A stretch of DNA of 64,000 nucleotides from positions 1 to 64,000 of the forward strand of contig CAJXQI010000017.1 in the NCBI GenBank assembly GCA_913058395.1, written 5' to 3'. Made by a program: the position numbers and the translations under genes. Under the pieces are notes generated by a model. That model searched no databases and was not told the origin of the DNA. It was given only the letters and a program-made list of their open reading frames with translations. The stretch comes from an uncultured Colwellia sp. (GTDB taxonomy: Bacteria > Pseudomonadota > Gammaproteobacteria > Enterobacterales > Alteromonadaceae). This document shows positions 1 through 8,765 of the stretch, one piece after another. How positions within the stretch are numbered: position 1 is the first letter of the stretch; every line of letters starts with the position of its first letter.

Positions 1-1043
1 AGGCCTAACCTACTTGTAATTAGAACTTTGTTTGGCAAAGGTATATCTTTTATATATTCCAGAACTGACTCATCTTTTATAGTTTCCAGATTATCAATAA
101 CAAGCAAAATCCCCTTTTCATTTGATTCAAATATCAAATCAACTGTACTTTCTTTTTCATCAATTGAAGCACCTTTCATTGATAGACCATAAATTTCAAT
201 TATACTGTCTAATAAGGTTTCATAGTTGTGAAAGCTAGGTTCAACTTTCTCTATACCACTTGCTGTAAGGTATTCCTCTTTCGATGATACCCAAATGACA
301 GAGTCAAAAAATGTCCTCTCTTGATAAATGAAATAATCACAAATCTTATGTGCAAGCGCTGATTTTCCTACGCCGCCAGCACCAATTATGGTTACAATCC
401 TATCCAAGTTATTCTTAATTAACTTCATTAACCGCTTTTGATCTTTTGCTCTACCTATAAACCCTCCATCAGGTGCATAATCACTATCGGGTAGATTATT
501 TAGACAAAATTCATCAGATGAAAAATTACTTACAAAAGAAACAGGAGTTTTTACTACAAGGTTTTGGTTTGGCTCAGTTATTTTCTGCAACAAATTATCG
601 AAGTCGTCATCTTTAATTTTCAATATCCTACAAATCTCTTCCGATAATTCCAGAAGAAGTTCAAAATCCATTTGAGAGAATGAGCTTTTGACGTGGGCAA
701 TTTGACATCTAAGAGGGTAAACTCTATCAACTAATTTTTTCAGCTCTGAAATAACTAAGGATGGAAAGTATTTTTGATAGTTTTTTTTATAAGCTAATAA
801 ATCAAAGATATCTGGAAAGTCAGTTTCATCTAGTACTTCTTCAATATTACTGTTAACAAGTGATTCACTACCTGACCTTTCCATGAATTTCGACTGAATA
901 CCTTGCGGTACCTCGTCTTCCCAGTTGTCACTAAAACAAATCATAATTGCTTTAGATACCTCTCCCCTCAAAAGCATTTCTAACCTAGAAATAACTGTAT
1001 ATCCATAATCTTTGATGGAAAAACTTAATACTGGTGATGACAA
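1..1043 (-). CDS. HEPN-NB-ARC STAND ATPase, probable antiphage defence protein (partial)
   Basis: Only the first 347 residues are visible; the gene runs off the left edge. Residues about 5-145 are all-helical and resemble the Swt1-like HEPN family, with a HEPN Rx4H signature RCQIAH at 112-117, the catalytic pair of HEPN ribonucleases. An NB-ARC module follows: FIGR at 195-198, Walker A GAGGVGKSA at 221-229, Walker B ILLVIDNLE at 312-320, and LITSR at 341-345. The start is TTG at 1043, because an in-frame TAG lies two codons upstream and AAGGAG sits six bases before the TTG. Known biology: STAND ATPases oligomerise on sensing an invader and switch on a fused effector. Inference: here an RNase effector causing abortive infection. 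The sensor part should be the unseen C-terminus. It sits behind replication genes of a mobile region, a common place for defence cargo. Confidence 0.85.
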   Translation of the reverse strand, partial: MSSPVLSFSIKDYGYTVISRLEMLLRGEVSKAIMICFSDNWEDEVPQGIQSKFMERSGSESLVNSNIEEVLDETDFPDIFDLLAYKKNYQKYFPSLVISELKKLVDRVYPLRCQIAHVKSSFSQMDFELLLELSEEICRILKIKDDDFDNLLQKITEPNQNLVVKTPVSFVSNFSSDEFCLNNLPDSDYAPDGGFIGRAKDQKRLMKLIKNNLDRIVTIIGAGGVGKSALAHKICDYFIYQERTFFDSVIWVSSKEEYLTASGIEKVEPSFHNYETLLDSIIEIYGLSMKGASIDEKESTVDLIFESNEKGILLVIDNLETIKDESVLEYIKDIPLPNKVLITSRLG

Positions 1044-1266
1044 GATCTACTCCTTAGAACACTAAAATCAATAATAGCCAAAAAATTTAATTCGATGATG
1101 ACATCTCATATACAGACAATAATAAAAACCATATATATTAAATAGTTAAACATTAAACTATAATCACCTTAGAGTGATAATTCAAGATATTTAAACCAAA
1201 ACACTGTTCATATTTTTTAGACTCCTTCATCAATACGAAATCAACAAAAGAAACTTGGATAATTGT

Positions 1267-1323
1267 GTTTAACTCCCCCTTTTATAGTTTTTTGTTTTTA
1301 TAAAAGGAAGAAGGGAGTTAAAC
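1267..1323. repeat. Inverted repeat downstream of the GpA-like rep gene
   Basis: GTTTAACTCCC at 1267-1277 is mirrored by GGGAGTTAAAC at 1313-1323. Inner TTTATA/TATAAA bases extend the stem around a T-rich loop. No run of T follows on the minus strand, so it is not an ordinary terminator for the rep gene. The GGGAGTTAAAC arm resembles motifs beside the divergent HUH promoters near 2990 and 3140. This suggests a replication origin, termination site or protein-binding site of the element. The rest of the 313-base gap (1044-1356) holds nothing else I recognise. Confidence 0.5.
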
Positions 1324-1356
1324 AGGGATAATAATATTAAGTCCGTTAGCCAATTA

Positions 1357-2955
1357 CTAAGTGGGTGCATTTTTAGTAACAATATCCATTAAGTTCATGC
1401 TTGACTTTTCAACTTCTTGTTCTTTCTTCTGTAGCTCGTAGCGCACAAATTTATACTTTAAACACCCTAAATCTACACCAACAATCCTTTTGGAGGTTTC
1501 ACCATATGCGTTTTCATATGATTCTTTCACATAAATAGAGTGATCTTGACTTTCTATTTTTTCAAGGAGCCTCAAAAACTTCGAAAACTGCCCTTTATCA
1601 TTCGGTTTATTTCTTGTCTGTGCAGTAGAAATAAGTTTCATCATTTCATGAAGCGAAATTGATGAGTTATTATCTATTTCTACAACCATTTTAGTTGTTC
1701 GGTTTCTTTCAATTTCACAATAACGGTTGAAAGCCCACTTCATGTTTTTTTTATAAATATCTTTCCATTTATTTGATTTGGCTTTATCTAATCTTTTGTG
1801 AGAGCTTTGCACTTTTTCCAAAAGCTTAGTTTGCAAAAACGTATTTCCAAACTCTGATTGCAACTGATTATATAGCTTTCTCAAAGTTCTCCATTTTGTC
1901 TTTGCAGACAGTATTCCAAACGTTTGATAAGTTCGCACTCCTAGAGCTGACTTCCATGCATCTATTTTCTCCAACGCTTCTGTGTCTTCAATTTTCTCCC
2001 CATTACTCTGAACACCATCGACACCTTCTCTGTAATCAACATTTTTCATTAAATATTTTGTCATGTATGTTGTTGGTGCTGCGGCATTATCATCTTCTTC
2101 TTTAGTTTTGATAAGTTCAATTTTTACAGCGTTTTTCGATTGATTAAAACCAAAATGTTTATTAGCTAACTCTGTGATTACACCTTCAATATTTTCCAAA
2201 CTTGCATACATTAATAGGTGCCAGTGAGGTGTACCATCTTTGTGTGGTTCAACAACTCGAAAACCAAAAGCATCACCTTCTGAGAACTTTATATTATATT
2301 GTGGCCTGCTAAGGTCACGTTTAAACGCTCCCCATCGCTTTTTAATGTATTCATGAGCAACTTTAGCATTCTTACCATTCCATTTCTTTTTACCTTTTGT
2401 TGGATTTGGGTGAAGGTAAGGAGGGGCTGTAGCCGTAATAAAAACAGCTCTAAAGCCCTTATCGCTTGCCATATGTTCCATTCCTAAACACATTAAATAA
2501 AGTTCACAAAATTTACTATGTGCACTGGTAGATAGCTCAGAAAGTGCAACAAATCCATTTGATGTAATGATACCCATATTATCCAAAAGACTTTGGTTGT
2601 GAGCGAGTCTCTGCTGACGTATTTTTAGCGTTGTTTCCCCTACATATGCTTTCCCACTGTTGCCTCCAACTTTTCCAGTCTTTTGCTCGTAATACAAACT
2701 CTCAGCAATAATTAAATCTAATAGGCGCCTTTTAATAAACTTCCAGTTTTTCAGCCTTTTTTTAATATTCTTCTTCTTAGGATCATAGAAATGAGGTAGC
2801 CAACCATCAAAAATGTCTTTGTATGATGGTTCTTGTGCAGTACAAGCGAATGCAATTGCTTTTGATGTATTGATAACTTCAGAAATAAGGTTTTCTTTAT
2901 CAAAAAAGAAAGACATTGATTTAGGAAGCATAGATTTATTAGGAGTATTTAACAT
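1357..2955 (-). CDS. GpA-like HUH rolling-circle replication initiator
   Basis: The 532-residue protein resembles the phage replication gene A family (P2 GpA type). Its HUH metal-binding motif HWH lies at residues 244-246 within GTPHWHLLMY. The paired tyrosines of this superfamily are in YMTKY (Y297 and Y301), which would nick and rejoin one DNA strand at the origin. The N-terminal 150 residues are basic and helical, as in GpA. The start ATG has AAGGTGA three bases upstream. It is divergent from a second HUH gene at 3176, and both share the 12-base leader AACTAAAGGTGA. Rolling-circle replication is known for this family. That it replicates an integrated element here is inference. No capsid or tail genes are visible, so a phage or satellite origin cannot be decided. 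Confidence 0.85.
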   Translation of the reverse strand: MLNTPNKSMLPKSMSFFFDKENLISEVINTSKAIAFACTAQEPSYKDIFDGWLPHFYDPKKKNIKKRLKNWKFIKRRLLDLIIAESLYYEQKTGKVGGNSGKAYVGETTLKIRQQRLAHNQSLLDNMGIITSNGFVALSELSTSAHSKFCELYLMCLGMEHMASDKGFRAVFITATAPPYLHPNPTKGKKKWNGKNAKVAHEYIKKRWGAFKRDLSRPQYNIKFSEGDAFGFRVVEPHKDGTPHWHLLMYASLENIEGVITELANKHFGFNQSKNAVKIELIKTKEEDDNAAAPTTYMTKYLMKNVDYREGVDGVQSNGEKIEDTEALEKIDAWKSALGVRTYQTFGILSAKTKWRTLRKLYNQLQSEFGNTFLQTKLLEKVQSSHKRLDKAKSNKWKDIYKKNMKWAFNRYCEIERNRTTKMVVEIDNNSSISLHEMMKLISTAQTRNKPNDKGQFSKFLRLLEKIESQDHSIYVKESYENAYGETSKRIVGVDLGCLKYKFVRYELQKKEQEVEKSSMNLMDIVTKNAPT

Positions 2956-2958
2956 AGT

Positions 2959-3167
2959 TCACCTTTAGTTGATTGAATTATAAACATGCTAACCCCTCCA
3001 TCTCTTATACTCAATTAGCAGAATTAAATAATTTGTTATTCCATTTGATTATACTAAGAATTTAATATATGATACAAATAAATACTGTACAAACATACAG
3101 CTAGTGACCGACTAGCAGTATTTCATACTGCGTCTAAGAGGGAGGAGTTAACAATAACTAAAGGTGA
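2959..3167. promoter_or_regulatory. Divergent control region between the two HUH genes, with hairpins
   Basis: The region separates rep (minus) from the mob-like gene (plus). AACTAAAGGTGA occurs at both ends in opposite orientation (2959-2970 minus, 3156-3167 plus) and supplies both ribosome binding sites. Further in, TAAGAG...GGAGG.GTTA occurs on both strands (about 2990-3007 minus, 3135-3152 plus). Two adjacent perfect hairpins lie at 3100-3116 (GCTAGT-gaccg-ACTAGC) and 3115-3131 (GCAGTAT-ttc-ATACTGC). Hairpins beside HUH genes are typical of nick sites, so this is a candidate origin or oriT. The actual nick site is not known. Confidence 0.5.
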
Positions 3168-3175
3168 GAATATTC

Positions 3176-4363
3176 ATGCCAGGCTATCAGTTCATACATA
3201 TTGAGACTTATTCAAGAGTTCCAAGTAAAAACAATAAAAAACAGAGTATTTTAGGTATAGTAAAAGAAGCTGAAAGGCATAGCACAGCGAGCTTGCATAT
3301 TGCTAACCCACAGCCTCCACTTTCTCTATATGGTGATACGCCATTAAAAATGGCTAAAAAGCTTATTAATACTTCAGAAAAGTGTGTTGATGCTATGGGG
3401 AGAAAGCTTCGTAAAGACGCGCAAATTTTACTCGCAGGGGTTGCCAGTTACCCAATTCCGACAGACTCCTTAGAATTTGATGATGATAATTTTAACGAGT
3501 GGCTTAGGTTAACACTTTCATTTCTAAAAAGTGAGTATGGTAACAACCTTAAAAGTGTAATAGGCCATTTTGGCGATGAACCATACAACCATGTTCATTT
3601 CTACTGCCACCCTTCCCCCTCCATAAAGAATACAATCAATATTCGAGATGTGCATATTGGCATGAAACAAAGAGATACTGTGCCAGACAAAGGAGAAGGA
3701 AGCGGTAAAAAACGCAGAAAGCTGTATAAAGATGCTATGCGCCAATTTCAAGACAGATATTATGAAAAAGTAGCAAAGCTTTGTGGTCAAAGCCGAATAG
3801 GTCCTAAGCGTAATAGATTGACGAGAAAAGAGTGGCGTGACGAGCAGCTATCATCAGAAAAACAAGCAGAGGCTTTGAAAAACATAAATAAATATGTTTT
3901 AGCAAAAAATGATGCCATTAAAGCAAAAAAAAATAATGCCCTGATACTACAAACGCTAAAAAAAGAAGAAATGATAGCAGAGCAAAAGCTTATGAATAAA
4001 ATAGCAGTAGAAAACGATAATTCATTCTTTAAATCAAAGAAAATTCAACATTTAATGCAGGTATTAAAAGATAAGAATAAAGAAAAATCGAAGATAAGCA
4101 AGAAACTCAAGACAATGTCCAATGAAAGAAATATTTTAGAAAAAAAATTAGAAGAGAAATCTATGGCAACAACGAGCTATCAAAAAGAAAATCAATTTTT
4201 AATGAAAAAAATCAGTTCTCTATTAAACACCCTAGATAAATATAAAAAATCAATTACCAGTTTAAATCTGAATTATTCAAAACTGGTTAATTTTATTAAA
4301 TCGGGAAATAGTATTCCATCCAGTTTCTTAAATACAAAAGTGGGGGGTACATATGAAAGGTAA
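3176..4363 (+). CDS. MobV/Pre-like HUH relaxase
   Basis: The 395-residue protein begins MPGYQFIHIETYSR. Its core motif HFGDEPYNHVHFY at 131-143 matches the HUH metal site of Mob/Pre plasmid mobilisation proteins (usually HFDE..PHLHF), with a Gly inserted and a Tyr-Asn before the final His pair. From about residue 210 the protein is Lys/Glu-rich and predicted coiled coil, as in MobV C-termini. ATG at 3176 is preferred because AAGGTGA lies eight bases upstream; an in-frame GTG at 3164 has a poorer site. It overlaps the next gene by 11 bases. A relaxase role is inferred from the motif; it could instead be a recombinase of the element. Confidence 0.65.
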   Translation: MPGYQFIHIETYSRVPSKNNKKQSILGIVKEAERHSTASLHIANPQPPLSLYGDTPLKMAKKLINTSEKCVDAMGRKLRKDAQILLAGVASYPIPTDSLEFDDDNFNEWLRLTLSFLKSEYGNNLKSVIGHFGDEPYNHVHFYCHPSPSIKNTINIRDVHIGMKQRDTVPDKGEGSGKKRRKLYKDAMRQFQDRYYEKVAKLCGQSRIGPKRNRLTRKEWRDEQLSSEKQAEALKNINKYVLAKNDAIKAKKNNALILQTLKKEEMIAEQKLMNKIAVENDNSFFKSKKIQHLMQVLKDKNKEKSKISKKLKTMSNERNILEKKLEEKSMATTSYQKENQFLMKKISSLLNTLDKYKKSITSLNLNYSKLVNFIKSGNSIPSSFLNTKVGGTYER

Positions 4364-4718
4364 TTTTATTAATTTTGATGATGCAAGTAGCTATTTAAAT
4401 CTAATGACATCATTTTCAACTAACAATTTCTATTTTTATGACTTTACTCAAAAGTTATCTTTATTATCGAAATTACTATTAGAGCTGTGTTTTCTAAAAT
4501 CTAGGGCTGAAGTACTATCAATACTAGATAGGTTAATATCTCAAGTCGAAAAAACTATTGATGAAAGTGAAACCGATTATACTCTGGTGCCATTATCTCC
4601 AAAACAGTCAGAAAAACTTACTAGCATTATTGAACAAGATCTTCATTTAGCTATTGAAAATAATGAGAATAAACTTACCAAAAATATTAATTTAGATTAC
4701 AATAATTTAGATTTTTGA
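4353..4718 (+). CDS. Orphan 121-residue protein of the mobile region
   Basis: I do not recognise this family. The start ATG has a strong GGGGGG ribosome site and overlaps the end of the mob-like gene by 11 bases, so the two are translationally coupled. The protein is acidic, has no signal peptide, and has a Leu-rich helical stretch at about 33-70 (KLSLLSKLLLELCFLKSR). The C-terminus is rich in Asn and Leu. It ends six bases before the tRNA-Arg gene, marking the edge of the mobile region. A partner protein for the relaxase is possible but unsupported. Confidence 0.6.
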   Translation: MKGNFINFDDASSYLNLMTSFSTNNFYFYDFTQKLSLLSKLLLELCFLKSRAEVLSILDRLISQVEKTIDESETDYTLVPLSPKQSEKLTSIIEQDLHLAIENNENKLTKNINLDYNNLDF

Positions 4719-4724
4719 TGTGCA

Positions 4725-4799
4725 GTCCCCTTAGTTTAATGGATAGAACGAGGACCTCCTAAGTCTTAGATACAGGTTCGATTCCTGTAGGGGACGCCA
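4725..4799 (+). tRNA. tRNA-Arg(CCU)
   Basis: A full cloverleaf can be drawn. The acceptor stem is GTCCCCT/AGGGGAC with CCA encoded. The D-arm holds TTAATGGAT. The anticodon loop CTCCTAA gives anticodon CCU, and the T-arm is ACAGGTTCGATTCCTGT. It closely resembles E. coli argW, a known integration target. It abuts the mobile region on its 5' side and is followed by a decayed tRNA 3' part at 4895-4946. A T8 run directly after CCA could act in termination. Confidence 0.9.
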
Positions 4800-4894
4800 A
4801 TTTTTTTTATTAAATTTTTAATATAATTTTGACACTACAACTGCAAACACAATCAAGACAAACCATTGATACAATTAGAGTTTAACGGGTCAAA

Positions 4895-4946
4895 GCAACC
4901 CTCTCCTAAGCTGCTGCTCCAGGTTCGAGTCCTGGTGGGGACGCCA
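4895..4946 (+). pseudogene. Decayed tRNA-Arg 3' part
   Basis: CTCCTAAG, a good T-arm (CCAGGTTCGAGTCCTGG) and TGGGGACGCCA are present, but no matching 5' acceptor strand or D-arm lies upstream and the anticodon stem does not pair. The T-arm and acceptor part matches the intact tRNA at 4725 except for about three bases. It looks like the displaced 3' end of a tRNA gene left by integration, or a decayed tandem copy. Since the two are not identical, a simple recent att duplication is unlikely. Confidence 0.6.
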
Positions 4947-5050
4947 ACAGGTTATCAATCATTTTAATTAACAACTTTTACCTTATTTAAAAACCTTTCA
5001 TAATTTACATTCAGCTATATTTGAAATACAGAATATAAAGCTATAGGCGT

Positions 5051-5073
5051 AAAAAACCCCGCTATTGCGAGGC
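5051..5073 (-). terminator. Terminator of the 49-residue gene
   Basis: On the minus strand CCTCGC-aata-GCGGGG is followed by six T, about 20 bases after the stop codon at 5092. Confidence 0.75.
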
Positions 5074-5091
5074 TTGTCTTTATAAATAAAC

Positions 5092-5241
5092 TTAGTTGAT
5101 AAGTTCATCACTTGTTTGTTCTATTTTAACGTCCTTGTCATCCGCAGCTGTGCTGTTACTCAACATCGCTGATACGGCTAATATTACTACAGCGAAGATC
5201 ACGGTTGTCAGCTTAATTCCACTTGACGACGACCTGTTCAT
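5092..5241 (-). CDS. Small membrane or secreted protein, 49 residues
   Basis: A 49-codon frame starts at ATG 5241 with AGGA seven bases upstream and is followed by a clear Rho-independent terminator. The protein has a basic N-terminus (MNRSSSSGIK), a hydrophobic segment at about 10-28 and an acidic tail. It is therefore either a single-span membrane protein or a short exported peptide cleaved near NSTAA. Family unknown. It lies between the mobile region and tkt, and its divergent position leaves about 300 bases (5242-5540) for both promoters; I see no clear operator there. Confidence 0.6.
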   Translation of the reverse strand: MNRSSSSGIKLTTVIFAVVILAVSAMLSNSTAADDKDVKIEQTSDELIN

Positions 5242-5540
5242 TACTTAATCCTGTTTCAGGTTATATCTTTTTATTGTTATTTGTACATACAACCAAGCTA
5301 CAATATAGCAAGTTTATTTCTATTACAACTATTCAATCGCTGATTTTTTAACCTTTTATTAATTTTCTGCTGACACAATTAAGCACCGTATTTTTCTTAC
5401 AGCTCAATACAAAGTGCTTAAATATATCTAAGAGAAAAATAATCAAAGAAATATGACAATAAAATTTGCAGTGATGGTGACTCTAAGCGAAAATAAGCGC
5501 AATTTTTATCCTATCAAATTTTACATAAATTGGAGCAATT

Positions 5541-7520
5541 ATGCCGTCGCGTCAACAACTGGCCAATGCAATACGAGTTTTAAGCATGGATGCCGTGCAA
5601 AAAGCTAAATCAGGACACCCTGGAGCCCCAATGGGCATGGCAGATATCGCTGAAGTATTATGGCGTGATTTCTTAAAGCATAACCCAACAGATCCAAATT
5701 GGGCTGACCGCGATCGTTTTATTTTATCTAACGGCCACGGCTCAATGTTAATCTATTCATTGTTGCACTTGACTGGTTATGATTTACCAATTAATGAATT
5801 GAAGAACTTCCGTCAGTTACATTCAAAAACTCCAGGTCACCCAGAATACGGTTATACACCAGGTGTTGAAACAACAACAGGCCCATTAGGCGCCGGGGTT
5901 TCAAATGCTGTAGGTATGGCGATTGCTGAAAAAACTTTAGCGGCACAATTTAACCGTGAAGGTCATAACATTGTTGACCACAACACTTATGTATTTTTAG
6001 GTGACGGTTGTTTAATGGAAGGTATTTCACATGAAGCCTGTTCATTAGCGGGTACTTTAGGTTTAGGTAAGCTAATTGCATTTTGGGATGACAACGGCAT
6101 TTCAATTGATGGTGAAGTTGAAGGTTGGTTTACTGACAACACTCCTGCTCGTTTTGAAGCTTATGGTTGGCATGTCGTTAGTGTTGACGGCCACAACCCT
6201 GAAGCTATCGCTGCCGCAATAGTTGAAGCCAAGTCTATAACCGATAAACCTTCAATGATTTGCTGTAAAACCATCATTGGTTTTGGCTCACCTAATAAGG
6301 AAGGCACACATGATTGTCACGGTGCTCCATTAGGCGATGAAGAAATTGCGGCAACACGTGAAAAATTAAATTGGTCACACGCTCCTTTTGAAATTCCAAG
6401 CGATGTTTATGCTGATTGGGATCAGAAAGAAAAAGGTGGCGCAGAGCAGTCTAGCTGGAATGAAAAATTTGCAGCTTACCAAGCAGCTCACCCTGATTTA
6501 GCGGCTGAATATGAACGTCGTGTAATCAAAGGTGATTTACCTGCAGAGTTTGAAGAAAAAGCCAATGCCTACATTGTAGAGTGTCAGGAAAAAGCGGAGA
6601 ATGTTGCTTCTCGTAAAGCATCACAAAACACCATTGAAACCTTCGGTAAAATATTACCTGAATTATTAGGTGGCTCTGCCGATTTAGCTGGCTCAAACTT
6701 AACACTTTGGTCAGGTTCAAAAGGTATTCAAGACGACGCAGCCGGTAACTACATCTTCTACGGTGTACGTGAATTTGGTATGAGCGGCATCATGAACGGT
6801 ATTTCATTACACGGTGGTTTCATCAACTACGGCGCTACTTTCATGATGTTTATGGAGTACGCACGTAACGCAGTTCGTATGTCAGCATTAATGGGAATTC
6901 AAAACATTTTCGTTTATACCCATGATTCAATTGGTCAAGGTGAAGATGGTCCAACACATCAACCTATCGAGCAATTAACTAACTTACGTACAACACCAAA
7001 CATGGTGACATGGCGTCCAGCTGATGCTACTGAATCTGCGGTTTCTTGGAAGAATGCTGTTGAACGTCAAAATGCACCTACATCATTAATTTTCTCTCGC
7101 CAAGGTTTACCTGCGCTTAGCCGCAGCGCAGCACAAGTTGCTGATATTGCTAAAGGTGGTTACATCTTAAAAGACAGTGTTGGTACACCAGAAGTAATTT
7201 TAATCGCTACCGGTTCAGAAGTATCATTAGCATTAAAATCAGCTGAAGCATTAGGCGACCATGTTCGTGTTGTTTCTATGCCGTCTACTAACATTTTTGA
7301 CGCACAAGATGCTGACTACAAAGAATCTGTATTACCTGCCAACGTTACTAAACGTGTTGCTATTGAAGCTGCGCATACTGACTTCTGGTACAAGTATGTA
7401 GGATTCGGCGGTAAAGTTGTTGGCATGACTACGTTTGGTGAATCTGCACCAGGTAATGTATTACTTGAATACTTTGGTTTTACTGTTGAAAACGTAGTCA
7501 ACACAGTAAATAGCTTATAA
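5541..7520 (+). CDS. tkt: Transketolase
   Basis: The cytosolic, thiamine-diphosphate-dependent enzyme moves two-carbon units between ketose and aldose phosphates in the pentose phosphate pathway and supplies erythrose 4-phosphate. At 659 residues it is close to E. coli TktA (663). Catalytic His26 (SGHPGAPMG) and His66 (SNGHGS) are present, as are the GDG...N cofactor motif at about 154-184, VREFGMSG with the catalytic Glu, and [19 protein letters not shown] lies six bases before the ATG. It heads a co-directional series with epd, pgk and aldolase, in which epd and tkt share erythrose 4-phosphate. Confidence 0.97.
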   Translation: MPSRQQLANAIRVLSMDAVQKAKSGHPGAPMGMADIAEVLWRDFLKHNPTDPNWADRDRFILSNGHGSMLIYSLLHLTGYDLPINELKNFRQLHSKTPGHPEYGYTPGVETTTGPLGAGVSNAVGMAIAEKTLAAQFNREGHNIVDHNTYVFLGDGCLMEGISHEACSLAGTLGLGKLIAFWDDNGISIDGEVEGWFTDNTPARFEAYGWHVVSVDGHNPEAIAAAIVEAKSITDKPSMICCKTIIGFGSPNKEGTHDCHGAPLGDEEIAATREKLNWSHAPFEIPSDVYADWDQKEKGGAEQSSWNEKFAAYQAAHPDLAAEYERRVIKGDLPAEFEEKANAYIVECQEKAENVASRKASQNTIETFGKILPELLGGSADLAGSNLTLWSGSKGIQDDAAGNYIFYGVREFGMSGIMNGISLHGGFINYGATFMMFMEYARNAVRMSALMGIQNIFVYTHDSIGQGEDGPTHQPIEQLTNLRTTPNMVTWRPADATESAVSWKNAVERQNAPTSLIFSRQGLPALSRSAAQVADIAKGGYILKDSVGTPEVILIATGSEVSLALKSAEALGDHVRVVSMPSTNIFDAQDADYKESVLPANVTKRVAIEAAHTDFWYKYVGFGGKVVGMTTFGESAPGNVLLEYFGFTVENVVNTVNSL

Positions 7521-7554
7521 ATCAAAATGATTTAATTAAGTCTTAATAATTTGT

Positions 7555-7633
7555 AGCCAGTTAAGTTTACTTAACTGGCTATTTCATTCACTAGAGATAT
7601 CAAATGACTATATTTTTAGTGAATGAAATAGCC
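7555..7633 (+). promoter_or_regulatory. Two overlapping alternative hairpins between tkt and epd
   Basis: Hairpin 1 is a perfect 11-bp stem AGCCAGTTAAG/CTTAACTGGCT (7555-7580) with loop TTTA. Hairpin 2 is a perfect 17-bp pairing of GGCTATTTCATTCACTA (7577-7593) with its complement at 7617-7633. They share GGCT at 7577-7580, so in RNA they compete. Neither is followed by a good T run. It may be an attenuator-like or processing element between tkt and epd. Confidence 0.55.
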
Positions 7634-7659
7634 ACAGACACCAATAAGATCAAACTATA

Positions 7660-8673
7660 ATGTCAATTAATATAGCAATAAATGGCTTCGGAAGAATCGG
7701 GCGTAATGTCGCTCGTGCGCTTTACGAAAATGCCAGAACCAATGATTTTAAGCTAGTTGCTATTAATGAACTTGCTGAACCAGAAGGCATTGCTCATTTA
7801 CTAAAATATGACTCTACTCATGGTCGCTTCCCTTTCGCTGTTGAACAATGTAATGGTGAACTTTTTATTGCCGGTGACAAAATAGCCTTAAGCCATGAAA
7901 GCGAAATATCTGCCCTGCCTTGGCAACAACTTGATGTTGATATTGTTATTGATTGCACAGGTAAATTCGGTAATCAAGAAGACGGCCAATTGCATATTAA
8001 GCAAGGGGCAAAAAAAGTATTGTTTTCACACCCTGGCGCTCATGATCTTGATGCCACCATCATTTATGGTATCAATCATCAACAGCTAACCGCAGCAGAA
8101 AAAGTGGTTTCTAATGGCTCATGCACAACCAACTGTGTGGTACCGGTAATTCAAGTACTAGATAAAGCCTTTGGCGTTGAAAGTGGCGCTATTACCACAA
8201 TTCACTCTTCCATGCATGATCAACAAGTTATTGACGCTTATCACCCAGACTTACGACGCTCGCGTGCAGCAAGTCAATCAATAATACCGGTTGATACTAA
8301 ACTTGCCGCAGGTATAGAAAGAATTTTGCCTAAGTTTGCCGGTCGCTTTGAAGCGATCGCAGTGCGAGTACCCACTATCAACGTAACCGCAATGGATTTA
8401 AGCTTAACGCTTTCAAGTGATGTAACCATTAGCGACATAAACCAAGCAATACTTGCTGCGCAAAATAATGGCTTAGCTGGAATTCTTGGTTACACCACCG
8501 AGCCTTTAGTCTCTATCGATTTTAATCATGACCCGCATTCTTGCATTGTTGATGGCAACCAAACGCGCGTCAGTCATAAACGTTTAGTAAAATTACTTAT
8601 TTGGTGTGATAACGAATGGGGTTTTGCTAATCGTATGATCGATACGGCTTATGCTATGGCACAAGCAAACTAA
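7660..8673 (+). CDS. epd: Erythrose-4-phosphate dehydrogenase
   Basis: This is a 337-residue GAPDH-superfamily enzyme. The N-terminal Rossmann motif is [15 protein letters not shown], and the active site is SNGSCTTNC with Cys155. The subfamily stretch [20 protein letters not shown] and the long loop after it follow E. coli Epd rather than GapA. It oxidises erythrose 4-phosphate to 4-phosphoerythronate, the first step of DXP-dependent pyridoxal phosphate synthesis. The position tkt-epd-pgk matches the known epd-pgk-fba order of gammaproteobacteria. GAPDH activity as the main role is possible but less likely. Confidence 0.92.
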   Translation: MSINIAINGFGRIGRNVARALYENARTNDFKLVAINELAEPEGIAHLLKYDSTHGRFPFAVEQCNGELFIAGDKIALSHESEISALPWQQLDVDIVIDCTGKFGNQEDGQLHIKQGAKKVLFSHPGAHDLDATIIYGINHQQLTAAEKVVSNGSCTTNCVVPVIQVLDKAFGVESGAITTIHSSMHDQQVIDAYHPDLRRSRAASQSIIPVDTKLAAGIERILPKFAGRFEAIAVRVPTINVTAMDLSLTLSSDVTISDINQAILAAQNNGLAGILGYTTEPLVSIDFNHDPHSCIVDGNQTRVSHKRLVKLLIWCDNEWGFANRMIDTAYAMAQAN

Positions 8674-8765
8674 ACAAGATTTAACAATAGTCGACAATAT
8701 TTCGATAATGTAACTCAATTAAGCAAAATACAAATTTAGTTAAACTTTACCAACAGGAAATAAAC

